Source of the DNA: Saturnia japonica
Taxonomy: Eukaryota > Arthropoda > Insecta > Lepidoptera > Saturniidae
Direction of reading: 5' to 3'
Length of the DNA: 64,000 nt
NCBI GenBank assembly: GCA_033032175.1
Contig: CM065307.1
Coordinates: 1,240,001 to 1,304,000, forward strand
In this document: one piece after another, positions 43,281-56,694 of the stretch
Layout of the letters: every line of letters begins with the position of its first letter
How positions within the stretch are numbered: the first letter of the stretch is position 1
Position numbers and translations under genes: made by a program
Notes under the pieces: model-generated
Database searches by the model: none
Told to the model about the DNA's origin: nothing
What the model saw: only the letters and a program-made list of their open reading frames with translations

Positions 43281-46188
43281 GTTTCAGAAAGTAAATTATA
43301 TTTTCTAATTTTATACAGCTAAGCCTTTTGGTAAATGTTTTACCAAGTACATAGAGTGGCGTATTATTTTTGGGACTACCGAAGAAACCTTTTACTATAT
43401 TTTATTGTCAACTATATACAATATATCTAATTATCATATCATCACAAATCTCGGTTCATGAGATCTCTGCTTCTGTGATGGTTACCTGAGGCGATGGTTC
43501 CGAGTACGAGCCTGCATTAATCCGGTGGCTTGAGGTGTCAGCTTCTGGTGCGAGCTACAATAAGCCGATCGAGCAAGACCTTGGAATAATATGCCATGGT
43601 CCCGATGCAGAGCTGTCTATCATGATTGTTACTAATTTTATGAGATGAAAAATTTGGCCGTTGAATAAGGACTTTAATATAAATTATCTTGTATCTCGGT
43701 ATAGTATAAACTATAGGAGGTATTGACCATAGTTAGGTATTATAATACATTAATTAATAATAATTTCTTATATGATGTAGATATCCTGGAATATATATTT
43801 ATATTAGATTTTAGTTTATCTTTCATTGCATATTCCCTTTTGGCTCTATAATTATCCTATACACTAATTTAAAATAACTATATATCATAACATACTTTCG
43901 CTACAAAAAATTAATATAATATAAAATATGCCCTATTTCTATGATATTCTGTATCATAAATCGATATACAATATATATTTACTTGATGGTATAATAAGCG
44001 AAAGAATTACATGGTCAATTACCTCGCATCCTTTCCATGTCTTTTCACATTCACGGAATGCAATTTAATAAAATTGCCATTACCGTTTGTTTGAACATAC
44101 TACAAAGGGTAATGTGCACACTAGACCTCATTACATCCGCAAAACTAGTTAATGGTGTTTTTGAGGTCAGAATGGTTTCAAAAAATTTGTAACGATTTAT
44201 CGTATTGTTCGACTCAGTTACATTTTGCTTCTGAAAATGCATGTAGAAAATAAAGATTACTTTAACATTATATATTTTAAAGAAACTTCAGTTATTTTAT
44301 GTTTTTTTTTTTTTTTTGTTAAATTGGGTGTAACCAGTACTACAAAGAAAATAAATTACAAGTTTATGCAATTCTTTGGCTAAGTAATTGATGAAAAGAA
44401 TTAAGAGTCTCCTTTTAATAACGTAAACTTGCTTGAGATTTTTTTTTATCCCCTCTATTGTTTTCCATCACCAATGAGTATTGCAAATATACTACGTAGT
44501 ACAACTAAAAAAAATAACATGTCAAACAAATTCACAGCGCAATTATTGAATTTGGCTTTATTTTTCTACTTGGGTCTAAAATAGAATGACAACTGTTACT
44601 TTCATCTGCTTCAGGAAGCATTCACCTGTATTGAAAGAAAGAAGTTTTGTTAGCATTTGGTGATTTTCTGTACAGCTGATATGTACCTGATAAAGTTAAA
44701 CCTGGAACAAAATTGCAAAATAATAACAAATGCTTTCTATTGCAGTTGGAAATAATATCTGGTAATTTATTTCAAGCAGAAGTAAACTAACATCAAACAA
44801 ATTTATTACGAAAAATTTGTAAATTCTACATTATGTCTAAATATGAATATTCTTATTAACATCCTATCAATCATATTTAGAAGAATAAAAACCGATAATA
44901 CGATTAATCGCATCGTACAATGAACGTTTTTTCTACCGCCGCTGGATAGTTTCCAGTTAGCAAAGTGTGACATTGCTGAACCGATGCCAAATATGGCTGC
45001 ACATCATACTGGAAATTTTCGCCTCAAGTGCAATAATAATTAATATGAATTGCTTAGAATGTAAAATTTTATGCAAAACACTAAAATTGTTATCAGAATC
45101 GATTACTGTTTAATTACTTTTGCTTTATGTTTGATACAATATTTTTGTGATCCATATGCGATATGAATAAATCTTTCTTCTAGAATTATTTGGTATCAGT
45201 ATAAACAATATTTTCACGATATTTAGTACTGTTTCAGTTTGTCATTGCCTTACTATACCTAAGTAGATTCAAGTCATCTTTTATAGGAATAAACAATTTC
45301 AGAAGGTTAGCTTCCGCCGTTTTAATAACCAACAGGTGATAAGTCACTTTATTTGATTTTTGTAAACTAATAGAATATTCGATATTGACTTTTATTTAAA
45401 ATTAAGCTTCCGATTTTCATTGACAAATAATAATTGTCTTGTAATTTTAATTATAAATAAATTTCTGGAAAAAGATTTTCCTACAATACACAAATGAAAA
45501 TAACCCTTCCATTTATTGCCAATTAAATACGGAAGCACCTCGGTGTTCCGCTCACAAAACTGCTCTCGTAATTGAAAAAGTTTTATGTTTTGAAGTAATA
45601 GAAAGTACCGTCTTTATTTGACCTGTTCTTACCTGTTTTTACTTCGGACGACGAAAACATCTTTGTTGATTGTCTTTTATACACCTGTTGTTTCTTCAAT
45701 TAATTTTATTTTGAAACATTCTTTATACATTTGAATCAGAACAGATTTTGTTTTCTTTACAGTTTCTTTATAAAGATCTCGACAGTTTTTCTATGTTCTA
45801 ATTAATGTTTTTTTTATAACGTAAACTGCGAACAATTTAGCGTGTTTAAAACCTTTTTCGATTCCACTTCTACGCTATCCTTCAAACACTTTTCTATTTT
45901 ACTTGACTGGAGTTTTCCACCCAACCTCCATTCAGTTAATTTGAGGATGAATACCCAGCAAGAGTTTTCTTCCTATCCCTTCTTATTATGAGATTTTGTC
46001 CTTATAAACATTTAGATATCCCTCATCTAGCTCGAAACCCTAGTGCAATAAGATGTCCATATTTTTTAATCTATTTTACTAATAGCGACAAAAATTAATA
46101 ACAATTTATCTGATATAATTTCAACTGAGAAAGAAAAGAGGTTTGTGGGTTATATAATTTAAAATGTTACGTTCATAATAATAATATA
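43281..46188. other. Long AT-rich non-coding stretch
   Basis: No gene. A less AT-rich unmatched patch lies at 43440-43630. Inverted words TTTCCAGT and ACTGGAAA (about 44950 and 45020) bracket a weakly structured segment. Otherwise nothing is seen. Confidence 0.45.
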
Positions 46189-46310
46189 ATAAAGCTGAAG
46201 GATTTTTGTTTGTTTGTTTAAAAGTGGTAATTTGTGTATCTACCAGTCTAATTACAAAAACAATTTTTTTTAATAGCCAGATTCATAGGAATAGTATAGG
46301 ATAATAACTT
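46189..46310 (+). repeat. R-F fragment
   Basis: TTTGTTTGTTTAAAAGTG, CTACCAGTCxxATTxACA and ATAGCCAGATTCATAGGAATAG match the first third of 28526-29010. Confidence 0.5.
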
Positions 46311-46454
46311 CATCCCATTTACCCTATAGAGCAGAGGAGTAACTATGAACGTGAAGCAACCAGGCAAGCTCTATATAGCCAAGTACCTACTGGAAGTAAG
46401 AAAGTGAAAGCAAAGATAGTGAAGAGTGTTGATTAAATTTAACACTGTCACAGC

Positions 46455-46824
46455 AGATTTTCACTTTATAGTTGATGTTATAAGGAGTAACTTAGGCTAC
46501 TTTAAAAAAAAAAAGATTTAAGATTACGCGGCAAATAAAAATGAATTCGGAAAAAAACGACGGTTTTCGGGCGCTTAAATTGCTTACGCTGGGTAAACCA
46601 TAAGGTATAATATATATCTAACTTATGTAGTACATAATTTTAGATCTTAATAAGACTTAAACAAAAGTCAACGAGAGTATATTATGTCTATCAAATGAAG
46701 ATAACCCATAATAAGCAATTTTGTTTTCAATATAATCAGGAGCCCCCCGCTCATGCCGATTCGTGCGTGTGCCCAATCGATGCCATTCTGAAGTCTATAT
46801 GAGCGAAGCCACGCATACAGCTAT
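46455..46824 (+). mobile_element. Hel-B copy, 5'-truncated
   Basis: From GATGTTATAAGGAGTAACTT to GAGCGAAGCCACGCATACAG, ending CTAT in place of CTAG. Confidence 0.68.
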
Positions 46825-47419
46825 TATAATTATAATTGGGACATTAAACACAATATATATAATTGTTAATTGTGTGCGTAAAACTTTTGTTAAAATTAAG
46901 ACAAAATTCCTGTTATGGTTTTGAAATATTTCGCATTTTTAATCCATCTAAAATTATTTAAAAAGACAGTTAATTTTAATTCATCGTTAAAAAATATATG
47001 ACAAACGTAGATTGTAAGCCACTTTAACAAGGTGATTGTCCAGAAGCATATACTCCTTTGTTCTCAGAAGCGAGGGATTGAAGGTTGAAGCATTATGATG
47101 ATACATATGTCCTCCCTAACAGACATAACGTCGAAGGACTATCAGATAGGGAGGGACCGCTCGTAATTCACGCTAAATGTATTTGTCAGTGAAATATGCT
47201 TAGAATGGTAATAGCTTCTGTTTGACCGGTCTCGTGTTGGTTTTATCATCCTAGAATAACAACTGAATATTTAATTTAACCGAATAGTTTATAGTATAAG
47301 CAGATATATACATGTAAAAACCGTTGCGTTAATTTCATTACAGTACGTCAACAGTATTACAAATAGTTCATTTTCAAAGCCACTGTACTTATCATTTGTT
47401 TTTAATATTTTAACTCATA

Positions 47420-47880
47420 TCTATACAAATAAATAAAATCGATGTGTTTGTTTGTAATATCCAAATAACAACTTTAACTAAATGAATATGAAAGTATATA
47501 CGGTACTTATAACAAAAAAATCAATTTTTCAAATGTTTGTCTATTTCTTCCGAATAATCTCCAAAACGGTTAGACCGATTTTTACGTGTCTTATACTGTC
47601 AGACAGGAGATGCTATAAGGAATAACAAAGGCTACTTTTATTTTAGAGAAAGAATTACGATTCTGCTCAAATAAAGACCGATTCGGAAATTGACGATTTT
47701 GGAACGCATAAATGGTTTACGCTAAAGAGACACGAGTATATCAAAGTAATGTAGTACATAATTGTAGATGTTAAAAAGACACAAAAAAGTCACTACCCAC
47801 AATGAACATTTTTGCCTTTAAAATAACCGTGAGCGGAGGTAGCACGAATTGCGCGTGTGATTGATCATCTGAATTCGTAA
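47420..47880 (+). mobile_element. Hel-B copy, 3' end lost
   Basis: A|TCTATACAAATAAATAAAAT start, then GATGCTATAAGGAATAAC and CACTACCCACAATGAAC. The homology fades near 47880, before CTAG. Confidence 0.7.
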
Positions 47881-48599
47881 GAAATAAGGTAACTGTAAAA
47901 TCTTGTCTTTAAAAAATGTCAATTCAAGACATAGACATAATAATGTTAATCTAATGGGTAATCATATTTCTTATTACACATTATAAAGGCAATGAAATGT
48001 AATAGATAATAAATAGTTTGTCACCTTAGTATTTATCTCAGCGTCATTTTAAGGAGGAAATTTTAATGAAAAATTTATTAAATATGTATTTTATGAAAAA
48101 AAAAACCATAATTGTCAGGACCCACGATAGTTTTGTTATTCAAAAATGTCTAAGCAAATATTTATTTAAATTGAAATATTTGATACTTTGATTGCTTCCA
48201 AATTCTTGCAACCTTTTTCTAAAAATATTAAGAATCTTTTTAATTCAAGTTAAATTACCAAGTTACCGAAAATTCTGTACTTTATTAATATTTAAGGACG
48301 GCAACTAACCGAACCCGGCGTTGCGATTAGCCGAGCGGCCGAACAGGCCATATTTATGGTCGAAATTATCGTTTTAATAGACACAAAGCGGCCGACGTAA
48401 ATTGAATACAGCCCTTACTATGGAACCAGGTTTGGTAATCGAGTACCGGATCATGGATGACGAGAAAACTGCATTTAATCATGATTGTTTATGGGTTTAT
48501 GTTTAAAATTAACTTTTTTTTTTGATTGCCTAAGAAGTAGGGTTTGCTTACAATTATTTATCTAATTTTCTAGAGGGACGATGTGAATAAGTTATAGTC
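47881..48599. other. Non-coding stretch with a CpG-rich patch
   Basis: 48298-48440 contains many CpG words (CCGAACCCGGCGTTGCGATT, GCCGAGCGGCCGAAC, GCGGCCGACG) in otherwise AT-rich DNA. It is not matched elsewhere and has no ORF of note. It may be regulatory or a GC-rich repeat remnant. Confidence 0.35.
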
Positions 48600-48830
48600 A
48601 GTAGGTAGGAATATAGCCTGAGAATTAGGTAGAGGAAAATATCGTGATGAAACCATTTGCTACCAAGATGGTACAGCATTTTCTAATGCTCACTTGGATA
48701 ACTGCTATTTTCTTGTAGAAAATCTATCACCAAGCAATTATATGTATGTTCCGGTAGCTGTACTTGAGTTTTAGTCTCTCTAGGTTTAGGGTGCCAGTTA
48801 AAATCAGGTGGCATTCTGGTGAAATATTAA
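48600..48830 (+). repeat. SINE-S2 fragment
   Basis: ATCGTGATGAAACCAT, TTCCGGTAGCTGTACTTGAG and AATCAGGTGxxATT match 58541-58841 in order. The tRNA-like head is diverged. Confidence 0.5.
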
Positions 48831-49343
48831 GCCTGTTGAGCTTTATAAAAACGGAATTGATATGTACGAGCAGACTGTTTTGCCTAATTTCATTATAATT
48901 CCATTTGATTTTCTCATAACACTGCTTATAAGGATTAGCAACTTACAGATATTTTTATGAAAAGACTCATCTAATATGCACCTAAAGTACTGGTTCTGAT
49001 CATTTAGTATTTACTGCATTAACGCTTAAATTTATGACGCCATAGTGATAATATGCGGCTATACTGTATTTATTTGGAAATAAGGATAACTTTGTATGAT
49101 AGTTCTATAATTCTTGCGGTATTTTCTAATGGTCATATAACTACATATTTTACATAGAAAAACAAACAAACAAACAAACAAAGTAACATTAAATCACTGG
49201 AACATGAATCAGGAAGAGTAATTGTAAAGTAGATATCGATTGTAACTGATTAATCTTACTTGGTTATTTTAAGTAACACTTTAATTAGGGAATGAGAGTT
49301 AATTTCACCTATGTTGAGTCTTGGAGCTAGTTACAGTTAGCAG
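48831..49343. other. Non-coding stretch
   Basis: AT-rich. An AAAC tetranucleotide run (about 49160-49182) is the only clear feature. Confidence 0.5.
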
Positions 49344-50289
49344 TTAGTACAGTTCACTAGCCAGTAGGGTTTCCGGAGCTCCTTCAAAGAAAGGTAGGGC
49401 ACAGATAAATTTCTTTGCAGATTTCTCTCTACTTGGCCTACTAAGCCCGACTGTAAATAATGTATTAAGTATATAGTAATGAAAGAGACATTGATTGAAA
49501 TCTCCAGAGTGCATAAATACTTGAAATTGGTGACCCCAATGTCGCTTTTGCAAATTGAGGCTGAATTACTGTGAGGTAAGAGGCATTAAGATGTGATCAT
49601 ATGGTAGGCAGATCAGAACGACAAGAAAAAATTCAGCTAATTTTGGCGCATTTGCGTCACAGGTCGATGTCATTGCAAAGTGTGTAGACCTAGCTTAAGG
49701 AGGTATTTTATAAAATTATTTCTAAAATAAGGCAGTGTGAGTTATTTAATTAAAATAACTTCTTGTTTAATAAGTCCCGTAGATTCGGCTTTGCGGACGG
49801 TTTTAATCAATTTGTTTACATCCCGTTACGGAGTATAGATAATTTATTAACAGAATTGTTGTGGTTTACTTTGTGGGTTTAATTTAATCAAATTATGTTG
49901 GATTGTTATTTTCCAGAAAGGATATTAATTCTAAATTCTACATCGTGTTTGATCATTATAACGTATATAAAATCACAGAAATACGCACCATTTCATGGTG
50001 TTTCTTAATAAAGTTAGTTTTAGTTTTAACCGCAATAAAATTGATTCTTAATGGAAGTATTTGTGGAGTGAAAAGTGATCCAAGTGGGCAAATTTAAAAA
50101 ATAATAACTTTTAGCGTTCTCTTTAAAATTTACGCACTTGCCACCGTGGTTTCCCCTTAACTTAACGCTTTTCGAGTGACAGGTTTTCATAAATAGAGAC
50201 GGTAATCTTGGTCACAAGCCTCCATATACAATAAAAAAAAAAAAATCAAGTGAAATAAATGACGTTTTCCTTTTGCAATCTATTCATCT
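49344..50289. other. Non-coding stretch
   Basis: Begins with a short R-K-like phrase (GTAGGGTTTCCGGAGCTCCTT at about 49365). The rest is unmatched and AT-rich. No recognisable gene. Confidence 0.4.
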
Positions 50290-50570
50290 ATTACCTCCGT
50301 CTTAGAAGTGCACCGGAAGAAATCTTAGAGGACAGTTGCACCATAAATCAAGTTTGCTGAGAGGCCACGTGCCACAAAGAGCCGGAGCACTTTATTCCTT
50401 TGAAAAACTGTGAGAGCTTCCGACCGGTGCGCATGTGAAATGAGATCCTTTGTACCTTGATGACGTTTTGCTTGTCTCGCAAATGGACGGGATCGGTTTC
50501 CTCGGTAGTTGAAACTTTCTTCAATGTGCGAAATGCTTTGAATTTTAACATTGGACAGGTAAATTTCATG
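50290..50570. other. Compositional island with minus-strand frames
   Basis: Less AT-rich than its surroundings. Two overlapping minus-strand frames read through it (106 and 73 codons; the longer contains NYRGNRSRPFARQAKRHQG). GGACAG|GTAAAT at about 50560 would suit a plus-strand splice donor. No protein family recognised, and the strand of any gene is undecided. Confidence 0.3.
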
Positions 50571-51879
50571 TCCCTTTTTTGGGAATATTAAGATATGTAT
50601 TCTACACTTGACTGTAAGTACAGTGAAATTATGAGAACAACACAACTAATTCTTGAAATAAGTTTTGATGTAGTTTAAATATTTCTATTTTGAGCTGTCC
50701 TAAATCTTACCTATTCTAAAATATAATAACTTGGCCAATTTACGGTACAATCCTCGATGGTAAGAACATTACAATTCAAACTCAATCGACTTGAACAATC
50801 ACTAGAATCTGATGCTACAGTTTCACGATACAGAAAAGACATGATATAAAACTATTTAGTTCGTGTCGAAATAGTGGTTACCGTAAAACTTCCCTTTTTA
50901 GTACTTCTAAAACTTTAAACTATAATCAGTTACGAAAACAAAATATCTTCCCCTTATCACTTTATATTTTAAAAACTCCATGTTGTATGATTTATTTTAA
51001 AGTTTTTAAGGTTTTTAACCATAAAACATAATCCTAAAACCGTAATACATAAACATTGAAAACAAAATCCACTAAAATGACCCGTAACTGGAAACTTGAT
51101 AAACGCAACCATCACACAGAGTTATGTAAATACACTTATGAATGACAAAGAAGTGTCCACTCGGAAGGGTTTCGAACGTTTGCTAGAGTTTCGTTACGTT
51201 GGGTCAAGTTGTTTTATTATTATTTTACCGGTTATCGGTATTTAACGGTAGAATAAATATATGTGAAGTATAAAATTTGCGGTTATTGGTCATTTACTTG
51301 TGTTTTCTTCATTAGCTACTATCTTCTATTTGAAATTCTTTCACCGCACTTCTATTATTGTGTTTTGGTAGCGACAGCTGAGAGTTAATTCTGCTTCTAG
51401 AATCCTTAAGTAAACCAAAAATTATGTGAAAATTTATTTAACATTCAATAATCTATTAAAAGCATGTGTGCAGCTAATACTTAGTAGAAGAGAAACCTTT
51501 ATAAATATTCACGTAAATGATACAAGTGAACACTATAACACGCTGGCTACGACGCAGTTTCTCAAGGCTTCGTAATACGCAGGCTTACACATACGTACTA
51601 ACATACGTACAAAAAGGAGAACGTGATAATAGGAAACACTATATAATTATGTCTATCTCATTGTCCGCAGCTAAATCCTATAGATATACGTGTTTCCCTC
51701 TTTTTAATTAAATTTTTTCGTTTCATTGCGGTTCAAATTACAACGGCACTAAAGAAAAACTTCAATATTTATTGGAAAGTTTTTTTATATGTAATATTTT
51801 TTTTTGTAAATAAGTAAACTGTGGCTATATTTTATTTTGTAATAATAAATTTACATGTGCAGGTATTTAAAATTAAAAC
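50571..51879. other. Non-coding stretch
   Basis: AT-rich; no gene recognised. The 64-codon plus frame at 51517-51711 is basic and has no family that I know. Confidence 0.4.
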
Positions 51880-52410
51880 AATTTTTATTCAATTTAGGCC
51901 CTAAAAAGGCACTTATGAACGTCAAAACGCTACTACGGTTCGGAAAATATTCCAGACTTTGAGAAGAACCGATAAGAAACTCGATCGGGTTTATCTTCTT
52001 TTTTTTTGTTAACTATACAAATGTTAATATAAGAGGTACAATAATAATATATTAGTGGATGCACAGACAGGGAGTCACATCACTATCATTCACATAATGA
52101 TCCACCCTATAATAACCTTTTGACAATAAAACTCGCTTGGCATGGTCCTTGAACTTGTTGTCCAGCAAAACAGTAATGTGTTTCGGGATCTTGTTATAGA
52201 ACCTAACATTATTACCTAAAAAACTTTTATTAGTCTTACTAAGTCTAAAACACGGTACGACTAATTTATCTTTATTTCTAGTATTAACATTGTGGTGATC
52301 TTTGCCAAATCCAGCTTGTCTAAGTTTTTACAAACATACATTAAGTTATCAAAGATGTATTGGGAGGGCAAAGTTAAAATACTAAATTCCTGGAACTAGT
52401 TCTTTATTGT
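51880..52410 (-). mobile_element. Jockey/CR1-like LINE 3' end, copy 3
   Basis: Inverted copy of the family at 25350 and 37715, with the coding tail and the UTR (ATTTAGGCCCTAAAAAGGCA, GAAACTCGATCGGG on the plus strand). The best-preserved coding part of the three. Confidence 0.78.
52052..52327 (-). pseudogene. LINE reverse-transcriptase C-terminal fragment
   Basis: A 91-codon open stretch on the minus strand: HHNVNTRNKDKLVVP, RFYNKIPKHITVLLDNKFK, then RVLLSKGYYRVDHYVNDSD. The NTRNKD...P..R...T.KSF...G..(F/Y)YNK(I/L)P pattern is typical for the end of Jockey/CR1-group ORF2. There is no start codon; the 5' part continues in another frame (ILTLPSQYIFDNLMYVCKN), so there is a frameshift near 52330. 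Confidence 0.78.
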
Positions 52411-53220
52411 AGATGCAATCCATAAATGAGTGTTTATTATATTAAAGAAAGTCCGGTAATCGTAAAAAGCCAGTGTAGTGTTGCCCATCCCTAAATTACC
52501 TTAACCCGGTGAGTTGAAATAGGTATAATTTAGAACGCAACGACGAATAAAGGATATGTGAAGAGTGAAAAGGTCTAGAGGGTTCTTTAATCTTAACACA
52601 TGTAAACATTAGTGTGGGTGGAACGAATTATTGACATTACTTTAGGGCGACAAAATATCTTTGACTCCACTACATTAAAATGTTGTACCGACAGAAGACA
52701 GATTAATTTCCAATGCCAAATATTGCAAATTAATAGTAATATAAAAATACGACTTCTCTCATTAGACATTGAACATGACTGTTTTTTTATTATAGCTCGA
52801 CATAGGAAAGGCAGTTGAACTAAAAAACAATGATGACGATCGAGAAATATACCGTACATAGGTGTTTGCTGCTATCATGGGCCTGCAAGTCTTTATCCAG
52901 TTAGTTATATACTGACTGATTCAAAAACGCCAAAAAAATAAAAGAGTTATTGTGAGAGGTTTATCACCATTTACATGGTGGTTGCAACACAGTCAGATCC
53001 TAAACACTTCCCTTAATAATATATACCGACTGATCCTGGAACCCGACATTCCTACGCCTCTATTTCGGGTATTATACTCCTGACGTAAAAAGATGGTCGC
53101 GATCCACTCGGATACAATTATTGTCGTCTTCTTCTAGCTTACACTCATTTACTAAATTGAACATCTTACACTCTACTATATCTTTAATCTCGTTTGTACA
53201 AGATTAACTTACTTGTATTA
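52411..53220. other. Non-coding stretch
   Basis: No gene recognised. The frames at 52593-52859 overlap on both strands and look incidental. Confidence 0.45.
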
Positions 53221-53411
53221 AGGTCGTTTTAAATAATTTATCTAACCACTGTTATTATTACTGACGATAGAAAGATACGTGTATTGGTAAACTTTTGCAT
53301 TTCAATAACGTATCTTCGGATAGCCAATCCATACAAAAGCTTTCCAACAAATATATATTTCTAACTTTAGTAATAATAGTGGTTAGATAGATTAGTTATT
53401 GAAATCGGCCG
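53221..53411. mobile_element. TA-flanked MITE, copy 2 (191 bp)
   Basis: Same ends and length as 7149-7340. Left end GGTCGTTTTAAATAATTTAT, right end (inverted) CGGCCGATTTCAATAAC. Both flanks are TA. Internal GATAGAAAGATACGTGT matches copy 1. Confidence 0.8.
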
Positions 53412-55799
53412 TAAGTCCTAACTGAAAAGATAGGTCACTAATGTGCTACCAGTAACCATTTCTGCTTACTTGTGTAAACAATTGTCCGCGATGTAAATAA
53501 TTAACTATTTGTAAGTAACAAAAGACATGAATTTTGAAATCTATTATCAGCTCAACCAGACAACAAATTTAAATGGTACTGAAGGAAAAGAATTGGTCTT
53601 TGATGTATTAAGCTTCCAATAAATCCTACTTACAAAATTATGATTTAAGGACAGAATAGTAGAATAACAATTTCACATAATACCGTAAAAAATTCTAAAA
53701 GACAATGAATGAATCATATAAAGACCCAAAAGAACTAATGTTGGGACACTAAGTCAGACCACCGAAAGATATTCGGTTTCATTAAATTGGTTTAACTAAA
53801 CATTATCTTATTATTTTCGGCTTTTTAATGGCTATTGCAAATTAATTTTATTCTAATATGGTATGGAGTTACAATGATTAGAGAAAAGCAATAATAGACT
53901 GTTTTTATGAATGTATAAGAAGTTTGGATTATCTCAATAGCCTTAAAGTAACAGATTTTACATTTCTTGTAGTGAGTAGGTATATGGCAAAATTTATGGC
54001 GATAGATCTATAGATTATTATTACTCAAAGGTGTTTTTTGAGGCAACTCTTGTTTCCTCATTAATGATTCAAACATTATTTTAAAGCTATAGTTGTGAAA
54101 ATAGTTTAAATTATCTATTTCTTTTTCGCGCAAGTCAGTTTACTCTTTTAAAAGTCGTTTAATATAGGTACTTAGCCAGAATATTATATTAGAGCTTGTA
54201 AACGTTCTGTATGTTCCAGAGTATCTGTTACACTCGTGTATACCTATCGTAAATATTTTATTTCCTTTAATTATTACTATTAATAGTAAACAATAACAAT
54301 AATAAAATAAAATATTTTAGTAATATAGATAAGAATGTTTACAAAGTGCTGATAAAATTAGGCTTCAAGATATAACATTTCATTAATAATGTTTTTCAAT
54401 ATTTTAACGAAAATTCTGCTTCGGTTTTAGACTTAACTTTACATCCCAGCCATACTACAATGTCTCGAATCTTCTTATCGATAGCGCGTCGCGTCGAGGT
54501 CAACAATGATTCGTCCGAACCGTCTTTCGAGTAAGCCGGGTCCTGATTTATATCATCTACCTGCCCCTCATATTATTATCATGAGCTACTCGAATGGGTA
54601 AAAAAATGCTATATGAATATTTTTGATAGAATAGCTACCTTTGTAAATATCGGTCGAATGACTTTCCTTTTCATTTATCATTTGCATGAACGAATTGGGA
54701 TTTACTTCAATAGTTGATTATTATTATTCAAGACCTATTTGTATTATGATTCTAGGTCTATTTTGAATATAGATTAAAGTAGTATATATAAGGTAATATA
54801 ATCAAGCAGAAATAATCAAAATTGAATCATGTCTATCAATCCTAATTAAACGTTTTCTTAAAAACATATAGTACCAAGAGTAAAGTCTTAGGATGATGAT
54901 AAAGGCCATGCTAAGAAGACTATAATTAAATTTAAATTCATTATAAAACTGAGTTCAATAGAGATAAATAACATAATATGACAAAATATCGAGATCGAGT
55001 TTACTTACTTACTTAGTTTACACTGTAACTATGTGCAATCTATCAAAAGCTAAAGAAACATAAAAAGAATAAGAAATAGTTCACACTTGATTGGTATAAT
55101 TTGTTTAAAATGTAATAGAAATATTAATAAACAATAATATAAAATATAAGTTATTATGCATATTTTGCAGTTTATAATAAAGAACATTAATTAAAACCCT
55201 ATTTCATAATGAGTTTTTGATTTCCATTCGTAGACAATTCTAAAATTATACTAAGTAGCAAAGTACATTTAGGCTCACTACGATTTTAATAACTTAGTTC
55301 ATAACAAAGATATGAATGGTAATGTTTAACAGATTCTCTAATATTATGAATTTCGTTTAAACTTGCAGATTCAAAACGTACAAAACCAGATGCAAGATAC
55401 CTACTCCACTATTTAGCATTTATAAATTCAGCATTCTCTAACACTGAGACTTACGTAAACGAATTTCACTGCACAGAAGCCTTGAAAGGTGCGGGTGAAA
55501 TTTAATGGCGGACAACGATAAGGTTTTCCTGGCAGCATTTCCTATTCACTTTGAAACCGTCTTTTCAGAGTCTTAGCGTTGATTCCTTCATTAACATTAA
55601 GTACCTACCGCAAAGTATTCAACATCTTGGACAATGTATCTATTTTGTCTTATTTTATAAAAGTTAAACGGACTATTGTCAAGGTGTTAAATAATTTTAA
55701 ATAATATTATGAGCCATAAGTGGGACTGAAAAATGAAGATGTAAGCATGATTTAAGAAAGGTTGAATACAGAACTTTTTTTAGCAGTCCGACTGGTGGA
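53412..55799. other. Long AT-rich non-coding stretch
   Basis: No gene or repeat recognised. The 54440-54560 patch is CpG-containing and holds a 24-codon ORF from ATG 54460 (MSRIFLSIARRVEVNN), not recognised. Confidence 0.4.
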
Positions 55800-55965
55800 A
55801 TAACCAACGCTACCCAACGGTAGCTACAGAAAATAGCATCCAAATAACCTTGTGCTGTGTTCCTGTGATAAGTAAGGTTTCCAGAGCTTATTGGAGTGGG
55901 AGGGCTGAAAGTTGACAACGCGTTAGTGATACTTATAATATTACAGGTGGGCCGTATGCTTATTT
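55800..55965 (+). repeat. Dispersed repeat R-K, copy 2
   Basis: CCAAATAACCTTGTGCTGTG, AGTAAGGTTTCCAGAGCTTA and GTGGGCCGTATGCTTATTTG match 23760-23930. Confidence 0.5.
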
Positions 55966-56694
55966 GCCAACATGGTTATATAAAAAGAGTGAATTGTATT
56001 TTTTTATTACTAAGCAAAAAAAGTACAGATTTTATTTTAAGCAATAATGACCCAGTAGTTCTTAGGCTTTCGGTGATGGAAATCATCGTAACGAAGCCGT
56101 AATGCAGTAGTAAAATATTTTCGAATGACTGTCAAGTTACCATCCTCAGATTAAAATCTAGAGTCAATCATCTATCTGATTGTATCAGTACTCGCACTTG
56201 ATAGTACAGTCAATTTTTAGATATGTTCTACTTCTTCAACAACAAAAGTGATTTAAAAGGATCTAATAATATTTTATAAAATAAATAAAAATTCATTTAT
56301 TCATAGATACTCAAATAACACAGTTAATATTACTTCTAGCCAAACTGTATCGCAGTTTGTTGGCAGACGTAGCTCCCTTCTTCGCAATTATTTATCTAGT
56401 GTTGCATTTTATTTACAAACTAAGATTTATACGAAAATTTTGAAAAAGACACTTGGTTAATTTTTTATTAAAAGATCTATTTGTAATGCAGCTACTTTCT
56501 ATTTCACATGGTATGTTATTAAAAATAGTTGGAATGAAATAACTTCTACATCATTGTGCGTAATAATTATATGTACAGTGTACAATAAATTATATTACAA
56601 CAAAGTTTTCATCCTCAAAATTTAGGATCCTAGCTTTGTCCATTACCTACTACTTATTATAACTTGTAATAGAATAATTATAAAATAGGAAGTT

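Noticed and set aside
44945..45030. microRNA-like hairpin (TTTCCAGT/ACTGGAAA)
   Set aside because: Beyond the 8-bp outer match the pairing is asymmetric and weak.
49160..49182. CRISPR-like or other structured repeat
   Set aside because: Plain AAAC microsatellite; no spacer structure anywhere in the window.
49430..49452. Resemblance to microRNA miR-193 (GGCCTACTAAG shared)
   Set aside because: The seed region has an extra T (ACTTGGCC) and the 3' part differs; no opposite arm is visible, and it lies beside an R-K-like fragment. Probably coincidence.
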